Source of the DNA: Methanobacteriota archaeon
Lineage (GTDB): Archaea; Thermoplasmatota; Thermoplasmata; RBG-16-68-12; EA-27
Assembly: GCA_016207545.1 (NCBI GenBank)
Contig: JACQPO010000141.1
Location: 1 to 11,958 of the forward strand
DNA: 11,958 nt
Direction of reading: 5' to 3'
Position numbers and translations under genes: made by a program
The notes under the pieces: model-generated
Seen by the model: the letters and a program-made list of their open reading frames with translations, nothing else
Databases searched by the model: none
What the model was told of the DNA's origin: nothing
Part shown: piece by piece, positions 1 to 5,775 of the stretch
Layout of the letters: each line of letters begins with the position of its first letter
Position numbering within the stretch: position 1 is the first letter of the stretch

Positions 1-19
1 GCTAAGAAGGGGTGAAACC

Positions 20-115
20 ATGAAGAATCACACAACCGCTCGTCCCTCGGACTTCCGACCGTCCGACCAGGCGGTCGCGGCCGTCGTCCGACTGATCTCC
101 TCCCTGAACCGGTAG
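20..115 (+). CDS. Possible 31-residue hypothetical protein
   Basis: An ATG-to-TAG ORF encodes 31 residues, beginning MKNHTTARPSD and ending AAVVRLISSLNR. Its best support is upstream: AGGGGTGA at 8-15 is a Shine-Dalgarno-like match a few bases before the ATG, stronger than at most genes here. A TAA at 3-5 could be the stop of an upstream gene, which would make this the last member of an operon cut by the window edge. The C-terminal half could form a short amphipathic helix; there is no signal peptide or cysteine motif. I recognise no family. A competing 44-residue ORF lies opposite (160 down to 28) without a comparable ribosome binding site. It may be a real mini-gene or chance. Confidence 0.33.
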   Translation: MKNHTTARPSDFRPSDQAVAAVVRLISSLNR

Positions 116-144
116 GCGCCGGGACTCCGGCCCCCGCCGGTCCC

Positions 145-158
145 CCTCCCTTTTTCTG
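145..158 (+). terminator. Possible T-rich termination site after the first ORF
   Basis: A pyrimidine-rich stretch contains five consecutive T at 151-155. A small GC hairpin (GCCGG at 117-121, CCGGC at 126-130) lies upstream but about 20 nt too early for a classical intrinsic terminator. Archaeal termination needs only a T-run, so this could end plus-strand transcription before the convergent dph6 stop at 192. The support is weak. Confidence 0.22.
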
Positions 159-191
159 TCATCTCTCGAGCACGGCCGGGCGATCGCCCCG

Positions 192-857
192 TCATGCGAG
201 CCGGGCCTTCGTAATCCGCCAATACCCCGAGCGGCCCTCCCAGACCGGCTTCGCGGCCTCGACCTCGAGGCGCCGCCGGAACGGGGGCGCGTGGAGCACG
301 AGGGTCTCGAACTCGCCGCCCTCCCCGCACGGGTGGACGCCGACCCGGTCCCGGAGCCGGAGGAGGTCCTGGGCGGCCGTCGCATCGAGGGGCCGGCCGA
401 GCCAGGAGGCGTCGAGCCCCTCCGCGGACACCGCGGAAAAGCGGATGTCCATCCCCGCGGCCAGGTAGTCCGCCAGGAGGTGCTCCGGGTTTCGCCGCCA
501 GAGGGGCGCGAACACGCGGACGCCAAGCTCGTGGCTCACGCGGTTCACCCGTCGGTGCTGGTAGTCCGACGCGATCGCGCCGACGAGGACGGCGCCCGCC
601 CCGGATCGCCGGAGGATCCGCCGGAGGGCCTCCAGCTCCGCCTCTTCCCCGGTCCCCGCCCGCTCCTCCAAGAGGGGTATCCCCAGTGCCTCCGCCTGGA
701 GGGGGGTCGCGTGGAGGTTCGGGACGTGGTACAACATGGATTCCGGGTCCTCCGGGTGGATTGCGAGGAGGTGGCTCACCGTCCACCCTCGCTGCTGGGC
801 CACGTAGACCGCGTACGTGGAATCCTTTCCGCCGGAGAACAGGGCGGCGACCCGCAC
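192..857 (-). CDS. dph6: Diphthine-ammonia ligase (ATP-PPase, Dph6 family)
   Basis: Expected to catalyse the last step of diphthamide synthesis, ATP-dependent amidation of diphthine on elongation factor 2, in the cytoplasm. The 221-residue product opens with the adenylating PP-loop SGGKDS (residues 8-13), carries GAIASDYQHRRV near 93-104, and has the family's C-terminal GEGGEFETLVL block (178-188). The GTG at 857 is preferred because it gives MRVAALFSGGKDS, the normal N-terminus of the family. A GTG at 881, abutting the upstream stop, would add eight atypical residues (MGAPVPPT). Neither start has a clear ribosome binding site. It follows a wHTH gene on the same strand with at most 24 nt between them, so the two are probably one transcript. 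Length and motifs look intact. An assignment to a related PP-loop ATPase of the same superfamily is the only real alternative. Confidence 0.88.
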   Translation of the reverse strand: MRVAALFSGGKDSTYAVYVAQQRGWTVSHLLAIHPEDPESMLYHVPNLHATPLQAEALGIPLLEERAGTGEEAELEALRRILRRSGAGAVLVGAIASDYQHRRVNRVSHELGVRVFAPLWRRNPEHLLADYLAAGMDIRFSAVSAEGLDASWLGRPLDATAAQDLLRLRDRVGVHPCGEGGEFETLVLHAPPFRRRLEVEAAKPVWEGRSGYWRITKARLA

Positions 858-881
858 GGTCGGGGGAACGGGCGCGCCCAC

Positions 882-1325
882 TTAACCCAGCGCGCCGGGG
901 GCGTTGAGCCGGCTCGGGTCGAGCACGCCGTCCGGCCGCACGGCGGCGAGGAGGTCCCGCAGCGTGTATGCGGCCCCCAAGTGCTCGTGGACCCGGCCGA
1001 GGACGACTTCCCGCGGCGGCTCCTCGAGGAGCACGACGGGCATCGAGGCGAGGCCCGCCTCCGCCTCCCGCGCCCGTTCGTACCCGTGGGGGGTCAGGGA
1101 GTACGCCTGCTTGCGCCGCGTCCCGCCGAGGACGCGCATCGTCCGGTGGACGGCGAGGCCCCGCCGTTCCAACGCCTGAAGGGCGAGGGTCACGTGGCTC
1201 CGCCGCACGCGGAGGGCGTCCGCAATCCCCTGCTGCGTCACGGGGAGCGGTGCGACGTCCCGGTCCGCGTACCGCACGTACGCGAGGAGGTGGACGAGCA
1301 CCTTCTGGTTCAGCGTGACCTTCAC
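882..1325 (-). CDS. Winged-helix transcriptional regulator
   Basis: A 147-residue DNA-binding protein. After a helix starting VTLNQKVLVHLLAY comes a helix-turn-helix (about 29-55: VTQQGIADALRVRRSHVTLAL, a pattern typical of archaeal wHTH regulators) and a basic wing with GGTRRKQAYSLTPHGYERA (about 67-85). The C-terminal 60 residues have no recognised domain and end rich in Leu, Val and Arg. The GTG at 1325 is chosen because AGGAG lies 8 nt upstream (1338-1334) and gives MKVTLNQK. The ATG at 1349 or GTG at 1370 would add a glycine-rich tail. An A/T-rich promoter element at about 1394-1408 on this strand fits either. It leads the dph6 transcript and is divergent from rpiA. A palindrome in the shared upstream region may be its operator, which is inference. 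Confidence 0.8.
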   Translation of the reverse strand: MKVTLNQKVLVHLLAYVRYADRDVAPLPVTQQGIADALRVRRSHVTLALQALERRGLAVHRTMRVLGGTRRKQAYSLTPHGYERAREAEAGLASMPVVLLEEPPREVVLGRVHEHLGAAYTLRDLLAAVRPDGVLDPSRLNAPGALG

Positions 1326-1436
1326 GCGCCCGGCTCCTGGACCGCCCATCGCAGACCCGTTCCCGCCCACGGCGGTCGGAATCCGCCGCGAACGTACTTA
1401 GGTAGATTGGAGCGGCGCTTTGTACCTCGCGAAACC

Positions 1437-1454
1437 GTTCGGAAATTCCCGAAC
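1437..1454. promoter_or_regulatory. 18-bp near-perfect palindrome, candidate operator
   Basis: GTTCGGAAATTCCCGAAC pairs with its own reverse complement at 16 of 18 positions (only 1443/1448 mismatch). It lies between the divergent wHTH and rpiA genes, just upstream of the likely rpiA TATA/BRE region (T-run at 1468-1472). Position and symmetry fit a dimeric regulator site, perhaps for the adjacent wHTH protein. Binding is inferred, not shown. Confidence 0.45.
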
Positions 1455-1497
1455 CGCGGAGGGAACCTTTTTCCCCGCCCGGCGGGTTCGTCCGCGC

Positions 1498-2172
1498 GTG
1501 ACGGAGGACCTCAAGCGCCTCGCGGGCGAGGCCGCGATCGCGCACGTGCGGGACGGGATGACCGTCGGCCTCGGGACGGGATCCACCGCGGCCCACGCGA
1601 TCCGGAAGTTGGCGGCGGTCGTCCGCGAGCGCGGGTGGACGATTCGCGGGGTGCCCACGTCGATTGCGACGGAGCGGCTCGCCGCCTCCCTCGGCCTCCC
1701 GCTCGCGACCCTCGACGAGGTCGACTCCGTCGACGTCGCGATTGACGGCGCGGACGAGGTCGACCCGAAGCGGAACCTGATCAAGGGTGCGGGAGGCGCC
1801 CACCTGCGGGAGAAGCTCGTGGCGCGCGCGGCGGCGAAGGTCGTGATCGCGGTCGACGCCTCGAAGCTCGTCCCCGTCCTGGGCACGAAGGCTCCCGTGC
1901 CCGTCGAGGTCCATCCGTTCGGCTGGCGGCAGACGAAGAACGCGCTCGAGGCGCTGTGGTGCACGGCCACGCTGCGCACGGCGGACGGCGACCCGTTCTG
2001 GACGGACAACGGGAACTACATCCTCGACTGCAAGTTCGGCCCGATTCCGAAGCCGGAGAAGCTCGAGAGGGAGATCAACAACGTGCCGGGCGTGCTCGAG
2101 AACGGCCTGTTCGTCGGCCTCGCCCACGTCGTCGTCGTGGCGGGACCCGAGGGCTTGCGCACGATGCCCTAG
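1498..2172 (+). CDS. rpiA: Ribose-5-phosphate isomerase A
   Basis: Interconverts ribose 5-phosphate and ribulose 5-phosphate, supplying ribose phosphate for nucleotides in archaea that lack a full oxidative pentose phosphate pathway. The 224-residue product matches the family from end to end: GLGTGSTA (phosphate loop, about 22-29), AIDGADEVDP (about 81-90) with the catalytic acidic residues, LIKGAGGAHLREKLV (about 95-109) with the catalytic Lys, VPVEVHPFGW, DNGNYILDC and a terminal NNVPGVLENGLF block. The GTG at 1498 gives VTEDLKRLAGEAA, the usual N-terminus; an in-frame ATG at 1420 would add 26 non-conserved residues. A T-rich element centred near 1470 lies about 28 nt upstream of the GTG, suggesting a leaderless or nearly leaderless mRNA. 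Its stop overlaps the stop of the convergent regulator. Confidence 0.96.
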   Translation: MTEDLKRLAGEAAIAHVRDGMTVGLGTGSTAAHAIRKLAAVVRERGWTIRGVPTSIATERLAASLGLPLATLDEVDSVDVAIDGADEVDPKRNLIKGAGGAHLREKLVARAAAKVVIAVDASKLVPVLGTKAPVPVEVHPFGWRQTKNALEALWCTATLRTADGDPFWTDNGNYILDCKFGPIPKPEKLEREINNVPGVLENGLFVGLAHVVVVAGPEGLRTMP

Positions 2173-2537
2173 CCCATGTGCCGTTTGAGTTGCCGCACGG
2201 TGCTCTGAATCTCCTCGATTTTCCGGCGCTCCTCCCGCGCGATTTGCTCGACGACTTCCTCGAACGGCACCGCGAGCCGGTATGCGTGGACGGGACGTCC
2301 TTTCCCCTGCCGCTTGACGTCCCGCTTGTCCACCCACTTTCGATGCCGCAACTCCTGCACGGCGAGGCTGACCTCGGGTTGGCGGAGCCCCGTCGCCTTC
2401 TCGATCTCCACGGACGTCGTCTCGTCGCGGTTCGACAAGAACACGAGCGCTTTCGCGACGTTCTTCGCCATCCCGGTCCGGGCGAGGAGCTCGACGGTCT
2501 GTTCGTCCTTCAGCCGGAGACGCGCGTCCTTGGTCAT
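2169..2537 (-). CDS. Small winged-helix transcriptional regulator
   Basis: A 122-residue protein starting MTKDARLRLKDEQ. A helical N-terminus with GMAKNVAKALVFLSN is followed by a helix-turn-helix, EIEKATGLRQPEVSLAVQELR (about 46-65), then a basic wing (VDKRDVKRQGKGRPVHAYRL, about 69-88). It ends in a charged helix, EEVVEQIAREERRKIEEIQ, that may form a dimerising coiled coil. The LRQPEVS recognition-helix pattern is common in archaeal regulators of the ArsR/TrmB-like wHTH group; the target is unknown. The ATG at 2537 is chosen over an upstream start at 2585 because a clear TATA box at 2566-2577 would put transcription start at about 2545. It is divergent from the ribosomal operon and convergent with rpiA, overlapping by 4 nt (CTAG). 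Confidence 0.85.
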   Translation of the reverse strand: MTKDARLRLKDEQTVELLARTGMAKNVAKALVFLSNRDETTSVEIEKATGLRQPEVSLAVQELRHRKWVDKRDVKRQGKGRPVHAYRLAVPFEEVVEQIAREERRKIEEIQSTVRQLKRHMG

Positions 2538-2565
2538 CGGCAAGCCCCGAGAATTATTGGTAGGC

Positions 2566-2577
2566 GAATATAAATAT
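2566..2577 (-). promoter_or_regulatory. TATA box of the small wHTH regulator
   Basis: On the minus strand ATATTTATATTC is the most AT-rich stretch in the window and about 34 nt before the ATG at 2537, predicting a leader of roughly 8 nt. In a GC-rich genome this is a strong archaeal TATA candidate. Confidence 0.6.
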
Positions 2578-2634
2578 GTTCCCATTTTTCGTTTGGGGGT
2601 GGAACATGAGGCGCCCGTACCCCCCTTTCACAAC

Positions 2635-2645
2635 AAGCTTTATTA
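2635..2645 (+). promoter_or_regulatory. TATA box of the rpl44e operon
   Basis: AAGCTTTATTA sits about 31 nt before the rpl44e ATG at 2673 and about 27 nt before the inferred transcription start near 2669. This gives a leader of only a few bases and makes it the probable single promoter of the translation operon. Confidence 0.6.
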
Positions 2646-2672
2646 CGAACTCAGGGTTAGGCACCAAGACCG

Positions 2673-2960
2673 ATGAAACTTCCGAGGACGATTCGCGGTT
2701 ATTGTCCCCATTGCAACAAGCACACGGAGCTCGAGGTCGAGCGGGTCAAGACGAGGCCGCGGTCCGAGCTGCGCGCGGGCCAGCGGCGCTTCCGCCGGGT
2801 GGACGCCGGGTACGGCGGCTTCCCGCGTCCGAAGCCCGAGGGGCGGGAGAAACCGACGAAGCGCGTCCACCTGCGGTACCGGTGCAAGGAATGCAAGAAG
2901 GCGCACCAGCGCGCCGGGATTCGGGCGAAGAAGTTTGAACTCGTGGAGGTGCACGCGTGA
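2673..2960 (+). CDS. rpl44e: Large ribosomal subunit protein eL42 (L44e)
   Basis: A component of the archaeal 50S subunit near the E site. The 95-residue product has the family start MKLPRTIRGYCPHCNKHTE and two zinc-binding CxxC pairs (CPHC at 11-14 and CKEC at about 71-74). The C-terminal YRCKECKKAHQRAGIRAKKFEL signature follows the normal spacing. It is rich in Arg and Lys. The ATG at 2673 is the only sensible start and lies just downstream of a TATA box with almost no leader. It is the first gene of a conserved archaeal operon with rps27e, aIF2alpha and nop10, and its TGA overlaps the GTG of rps27e (GTGA). Confidence 0.97.
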   Translation: MKLPRTIRGYCPHCNKHTELEVERVKTRPRSELRAGQRRFRRVDAGYGGFPRPKPEGREKPTKRVHLRYRCKECKKAHQRAGIRAKKFELVEVHA

Positions 2961-3136
2961 TCCCCACGCCGCGCGGCCGGTTCCTTCGCATCAAGTGCGA
3001 GGACTGCGGAGGGGAACAGATCATCTTTGACCGCGCGGCGACGGTCGTTGCGTGCCTCGTGTGCGGCGCTACGTTGGCGCGGCCCACGGGCGGCAAGGTG
3101 GCAATCGAGGGGGAGGTCCTCGGGGCGGTGGAGTAG
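2957..3136 (+). CDS. rps27e: Small ribosomal subunit protein eS27 (S27e)
   Basis: A 59-residue zinc-ribbon protein of the 30S subunit. Two CxxC knuckles, CEDC (about 15-18) and CLVC (about 34-37), bind one zinc, separated by GGEQIIFDRAATVV. The C-terminal GATLARPTGGKVAIEGEV is the family signature. It starts at GTG 2957, overlapping the rpl44e stop, with an excellent Shine-Dalgarno GGAGGT 6 nt upstream inside rpl44e. Its TAG is followed immediately by the ATG of aIF2alpha, so translation of the three genes is likely coupled. The length is normal for archaea, and small enough that length filters would drop it. Confidence 0.96.
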   Translation: MIPTPRGRFLRIKCEDCGGEQIIFDRAATVVACLVCGATLARPTGGKVAIEGEVLGAVE

Positions 3137-3997
3137 ATGCCCCGGGGAATGGAGTTCCCGGAGCCCGGCGAACTCGTCGTCTGTACGGTCACGAACGTGA
3201 AGAACTTCGGCGCGTTCGTGTGGCTCGACGAGTATCCCACGGACCCCGGGCGGAGGAAGCTCGAGCTGCGGGCGCAGAACCCCGACAAGGCGGACGAGGT
3301 GAAGTTCGAGGACGGGGACTTCCGGGAGGGGTTCATCCACATCACGGAGGTCGCGCCCGGGTGGATCAAGTACATCCGGGACTACGTCCGCGAGGGCCAG
3401 AAGGCCGTCTGCAAGGTCCTCAAGGTGGACGAGCAGAAGGGCCACATCGACCTCTCCCTGAAGAGCGTCAACGAGCACCAGAAGCGGGAGAAGATCCAGC
3501 AGTACAAGAACGAGCAGAAGGCGGACAAGCTCATGGAGTTCGTCGCGCGGGAAGTCGGGAGAAGCGTCGACGACTGCTGGGACGAGTTCGGCTACGCGCT
3601 CGTCGACAAGCTCGGGTCCATGTACGCCGCGTTCGAGACCGCGGTCGTCGACCCGGGGAAGATTGAGAAGATCGCCGCGGGGGCCGCGTGGGCTCCCGTG
3701 TTCCTGAAGGTCGCGAAGGAGAACATCACGCCGCCGTACGTGGACATCGACGGGTACGTGGAGATCACGTGCCCGAGGCCGGACGGCGCGAAGCACATCC
3801 GGGACGCCCTCCTCAAGGTCGTCAAGGACGACAAGGTCGCGGTGAAGGTGCAGTACATCGGCGCGCCGCGGTACCGCCTCCTCGTCCGCGCGGGGGACTA
3901 CAAGACCGCGGAAGAGGAGATGCAGAAGGCCGCGCAAAAGGTGATCAAGTACATCGAGACGCACGGGGGCGAGGGGAAGTTCATCCGGAAGGAGTGA
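3137..3997 (+). CDS. eif2a: Translation initiation factor aIF2 subunit alpha
   Basis: The alpha subunit of the aIF2 heterotrimer, which delivers initiator Met-tRNA to the 30S subunit. The 286-residue product has an N-terminal S1/OB domain (about 10-112: GELVVCTVTNVKNFGAFVWLDEY, then GFIHITEVAPGWIKYIRDYVREGQ, then GHIDLSLKSV). A helical domain follows (about 112-180), then a C-terminal alpha-beta domain binding aIF2gamma (about 190-275). The odd point is in the S1 domain. Between LDEY (ending residue 33) and GFIH (from 65) lie about 31 residues, where archaeal homologues I know have about five. The extra part is charged (RRKLELRAQNPDKADEVKFE) and in frame. The ATG at 3137 abuts the rps27e stop; a second ATG at residue 5 is possible. 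Third gene of the operon. Confidence 0.97.
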   Translation: MPRGMEFPEPGELVVCTVTNVKNFGAFVWLDEYPTDPGRRKLELRAQNPDKADEVKFEDGDFREGFIHITEVAPGWIKYIRDYVREGQKAVCKVLKVDEQKGHIDLSLKSVNEHQKREKIQQYKNEQKADKLMEFVAREVGRSVDDCWDEFGYALVDKLGSMYAAFETAVVDPGKIEKIAAGAAWAPVFLKVAKENITPPYVDIDGYVEITCPRPDGAKHIRDALLKVVKDDKVAVKVQYIGAPRYRLLVRAGDYKTAEEEMQKAAQKVIKYIETHGGEGKFIRKE

Positions 3998-4007
3998 GGC
4001 CTTAAGT

Positions 4008-4172
4008 ATGCGGACCCTCATGCGAGTGTGTCTGGAGTGCGAGACCTATACCCTGCGGGACGCGTGCCCGCGGTGCGGGTCGCGCACGGCCTCGCCGCTT
4101 CCGCCGCGATACTCGCCGGAGGATCGGTACGGGGCGTATCGACGTCGGTTGAAGCGGGAAGGAGCCCAGTGA
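4008..4172 (+). CDS. nop10: H/ACA snoRNP protein Nop10
   Basis: The smallest core protein of the archaeal H/ACA RNP, which binds the Cbf5 pseudouridine synthase and organises its active site for guide-directed rRNA pseudouridylation. The 54-residue product aligns throughout with archaeal Nop10: MRTLMRVCLECETYTL, a zinc ribbon with CLEC (8-11) and CPRC (20-23), then the linker PPRYSPEDRYGAYRRRLKRE. The start at 4008 gives the exact family spacing to the first cysteine; the ATG at 4020 would cut four residues. It sits 10 nt after aIF2alpha. An A/T-rich stretch (CTTAAGTAT) spans the gap but is too close to the ATG to be its promoter. The TGA overlaps a possible GTG start of the PAC2 gene. Its small size hides it from length-filtered ORF calls. 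Confidence 0.95.
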   Translation: MRTLMRVCLECETYTLRDACPRCGSRTASPLPPRYSPEDRYGAYRRRLKREGAQ

Positions 4173-4174
4173 CG

Positions 4175-4936
4175 ATGGAGGACATCCAAATCCATTTCCT
4201 GGAGAAGCCCCAACTCGAGGACCCTGTGTTCGTCCAGGGGCTGCCGGGGATCGGCAACGTGGGGAAGCTCGCCGCGGAACACCTGAAGGACGAGCTGAAG
4301 GCGGTCAAGTTCGCGGAGATCTACTCGAAGTTCTTCCCGCCGCAGGTCCTCGTGCTCGACGACGGGCTTATCCGGCTCGTGCAGAACGAGCTGTACTACG
4401 TGAAGCGGGGGAAGGGGAGGGACATCGTCGTCCTCGTCGGGGACTACCAGGGTCTCACGCCCGAGGGTCAGTACGAGCTCGCGGACTTCGTCCTCGCGGA
4501 GCTGCGGAAGCTCGGCGTGCAGCGCCTGTTCACGCTCGGCGGATACGGCATGGGCCGCATGGTCGCGAAGCCGCGCGTGCTCGGCGCCGCGACGGACGCC
4601 GCGCTCGTGAAGGAGATGGAGACGCACGGGGTCGTGTTCGCGCGCGGGGAGCCAGGCGCGGGCATCGTCGGTGCGAGCGGCCTGCTACTGGGACTCGGCA
4701 AGCTGCACGGGATGAAGGCCGTCTGCCTCATGGGCGAGACGTCCGGGTACTTCGTGGACCCGAAAAGCGCGCAGGCGGTGCTCGAGGTCCTCACGAAGGT
4801 GCTGGACATCCAACTCGACTTCGCCGAGCTTGAGCACAAGGCGAAGCAGATCGACCAGATCACGAGCAAGTTGCGCGAGGTCGAGCGGGGGGAGGAGCCC
4901 CGGGAAGGGAAGGAAGACCTCGGCTATATTGGCTAA
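4175..4936 (+). CDS. PAC2-family proteasome assembly chaperone
   Basis: A 253-residue PAC2-domain protein of the archaeal PbaB-like group, implicated in 20S proteasome assembly or regulation. Typical features run in order: an N-terminal VQGLPGIGNVGKLAAEHL (about 20-37), FPPQVLVLDDGLIRLVQNELYY, DIVVLVGDYQGLTPEGQYELAD (nucleoside-phosphorylase-like strand), LGGYGMGRM, a GIVGASGLLLGLGKLHGMKAVCLMGETSGYFVDP block and a charged C-terminal helix (EHKAKQIDQITSKLREVER). The ATG at 4175 follows AAGGAG by 10 nt. A GTG at 4169, overlapping the nop10 stop, would add two residues. It is the fifth gene of the translation operon, an arrangement common in archaea, linking protein synthesis with the degradation machinery. 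The function is assigned by family, not by a catalytic motif. Confidence 0.93.
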   Translation: MEDIQIHFLEKPQLEDPVFVQGLPGIGNVGKLAAEHLKDELKAVKFAEIYSKFFPPQVLVLDDGLIRLVQNELYYVKRGKGRDIVVLVGDYQGLTPEGQYELADFVLAELRKLGVQRLFTLGGYGMGRMVAKPRVLGAATDAALVKEMETHGVVFARGEPGAGIVGASGLLLGLGKLHGMKAVCLMGETSGYFVDPKSAQAVLEVLTKVLDIQLDFAELEHKAKQIDQITSKLREVERGEEPREGKEDLGYIG

Positions 4937-4979
4937 CCCGAAGGTTCATTATCGGATTGTCCCGTATTCGACTCGCGGA

Positions 4980-5654
4980 ATGACGAAGGACGAGGCGAAG
5001 AAGTTCTTTCTCAAGGGCTACGAGCGCGGGCTTCGGGACATGATTGCGGAGGTGCTGCGCCTCACCTCGCGCGGTTACGGGGCGACGGAGCTGTCCGTCG
5101 TCCTGCGGAGCAAGGCGGTCGAAAAGAACGTCGAGGCGATGGAGCGCCGGATCGAGGGGGGCGACGTGGATCTCGGCATGGCAGCGCCGACGCTCGGCGC
5201 GCTGCGCGGACGCGGCAGTTACCTCTTACGAGAGGCGCGGGGGGAACGCGTGTTCCAGATGCTCCAGGAACTCACCGGGAAAGGGGCTCGCCCGCTGTGC
5301 ATCTCCCGCACGCATCCCAGAGACTTGGCGGCGTCGTTCGGGCTCGACGCGGGGAGCTGCGTGTGGCTGAGCCGCCAGCAGGAGAAGGGCGTCTCGTGCG
5401 CGTCGCCGACGGACCTTGTCGGGCTCACGACATCGATTCACCGCCACCTCGAACCGAAGAACGCGGCGGTCGTCGTCGAGGGCCTCGAGTACCTCGTCAC
5501 CCAGAACGGGTTTCCCGCGGTCCTCCGGTTCGTGCAAACAATCCACGAGAAGGCCGTGCTCAAGGATTCGTATGTCCTCGTGTCCGCGAACCCCGAGGCG
5601 TTCAAGGACGCAGACTACCACCAGCTTGCGCAGGCCGTGACCGCCGAGTTGTAG
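4980..5654 (+). CDS. DUF835 domain protein
   Basis: A 224-residue cytoplasmic protein. Residues 1-60 are helical and charged (MTKDEAKKFFLKGYERGL onwards). Residues about 97-220 match the DUF835 pattern: a strand with a SRTHP motif, GSCVWLS, then VVVEGLEYLVTQNGF followed by a helix and a strand ending SYVLVSANPEAF. DUF835 is frequent in archaea, especially Thermoplasmatota and methanogens, sometimes fused to sensor or kinase domains; its molecular role is not established. The ATG at 4980 is taken as start. A TTG at 4929 overlapping the PAC2 gene would add 17 residues (LANPKVHYRIVPYSTRG) and cannot be excluded. An A/T-rich element (TTCATTAT, about 4945-4952) could be a TATA box giving a leaderless mRNA at 4980. 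A tRNA-Glu follows 36 nt downstream. Confidence 0.85.
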   Translation: MTKDEAKKFFLKGYERGLRDMIAEVLRLTSRGYGATELSVVLRSKAVEKNVEAMERRIEGGDVDLGMAAPTLGALRGRGSYLLREARGERVFQMLQELTGKGARPLCISRTHPRDLAASFGLDAGSCVWLSRQQEKGVSCASPTDLVGLTTSIHRHLEPKNAAVVVEGLEYLVTQNGFPAVLRFVQTIHEKAVLKDSYVLVSANPEAFKDADYHQLAQAVTAEL

Positions 5655-5657
5655 GGG

Positions 5658-5668
5658 AAGGCTTATGG
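5658..5668 (+). promoter_or_regulatory. TATA box of tRNA-Glu
   Basis: AAGGCTTATGG begins 4 nt after the DUF835 stop and is centred 27 nt before the first tRNA base, the standard archaeal TATA-to-start distance. A near-identical AAGCCTTATGG precedes tRNA-Val. Confidence 0.6.
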
Positions 5669-5690
5669 GGTCCGCGCGAATCGTCGCGGC

Positions 5691-5765
5691 GCTCCCGTAG
5701 TCTAGTCCGGTCAAGGATAGGGGCCTTTCGAGCCCCCGACGTGGGTTCAAATCCCGCCGGGAGCA
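5691..5765 (+). tRNA. tRNA-Glu (anticodon UUC)
   Basis: A full cloverleaf can be folded. The acceptor stem is GCTCCCG (5691-5697) with CGGGAGC (5758-5764) and discriminator A at 5765. The anticodon stem is GGGGC/GCCCC around loop CTTTCGA, placing TTC at 5727-5729. The T arm is GTGGG-TTCAAAT-CCCGC. CCA is not encoded, as is usual in many archaea, and there is no intron. The alpha/beta hydrolase ATG lies only 10 nt downstream, so the two are probably on one primary transcript. Confidence 0.96.
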
Positions 5766-5775
5766 TCCTCCTTCG

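Noticed and set aside
291..1745. 484-residue plus-strand ORF
   Set aside because: Antisense to dph6 and the wHTH gene and out of frame with rpiA; no domain recognisable.
28..2337. 769-residue minus-strand ORF
   Set aside because: It runs antisense to rpiA and across dph6, the wHTH gene and part of another regulator. Its product is low-complexity Arg/Pro/Gly, typical of a shadow frame at very high GC.
2699..4021. 440-residue minus-strand ORF
   Set aside because: Antisense to the L44e, S27e and aIF2alpha genes, which are certain from their motifs.
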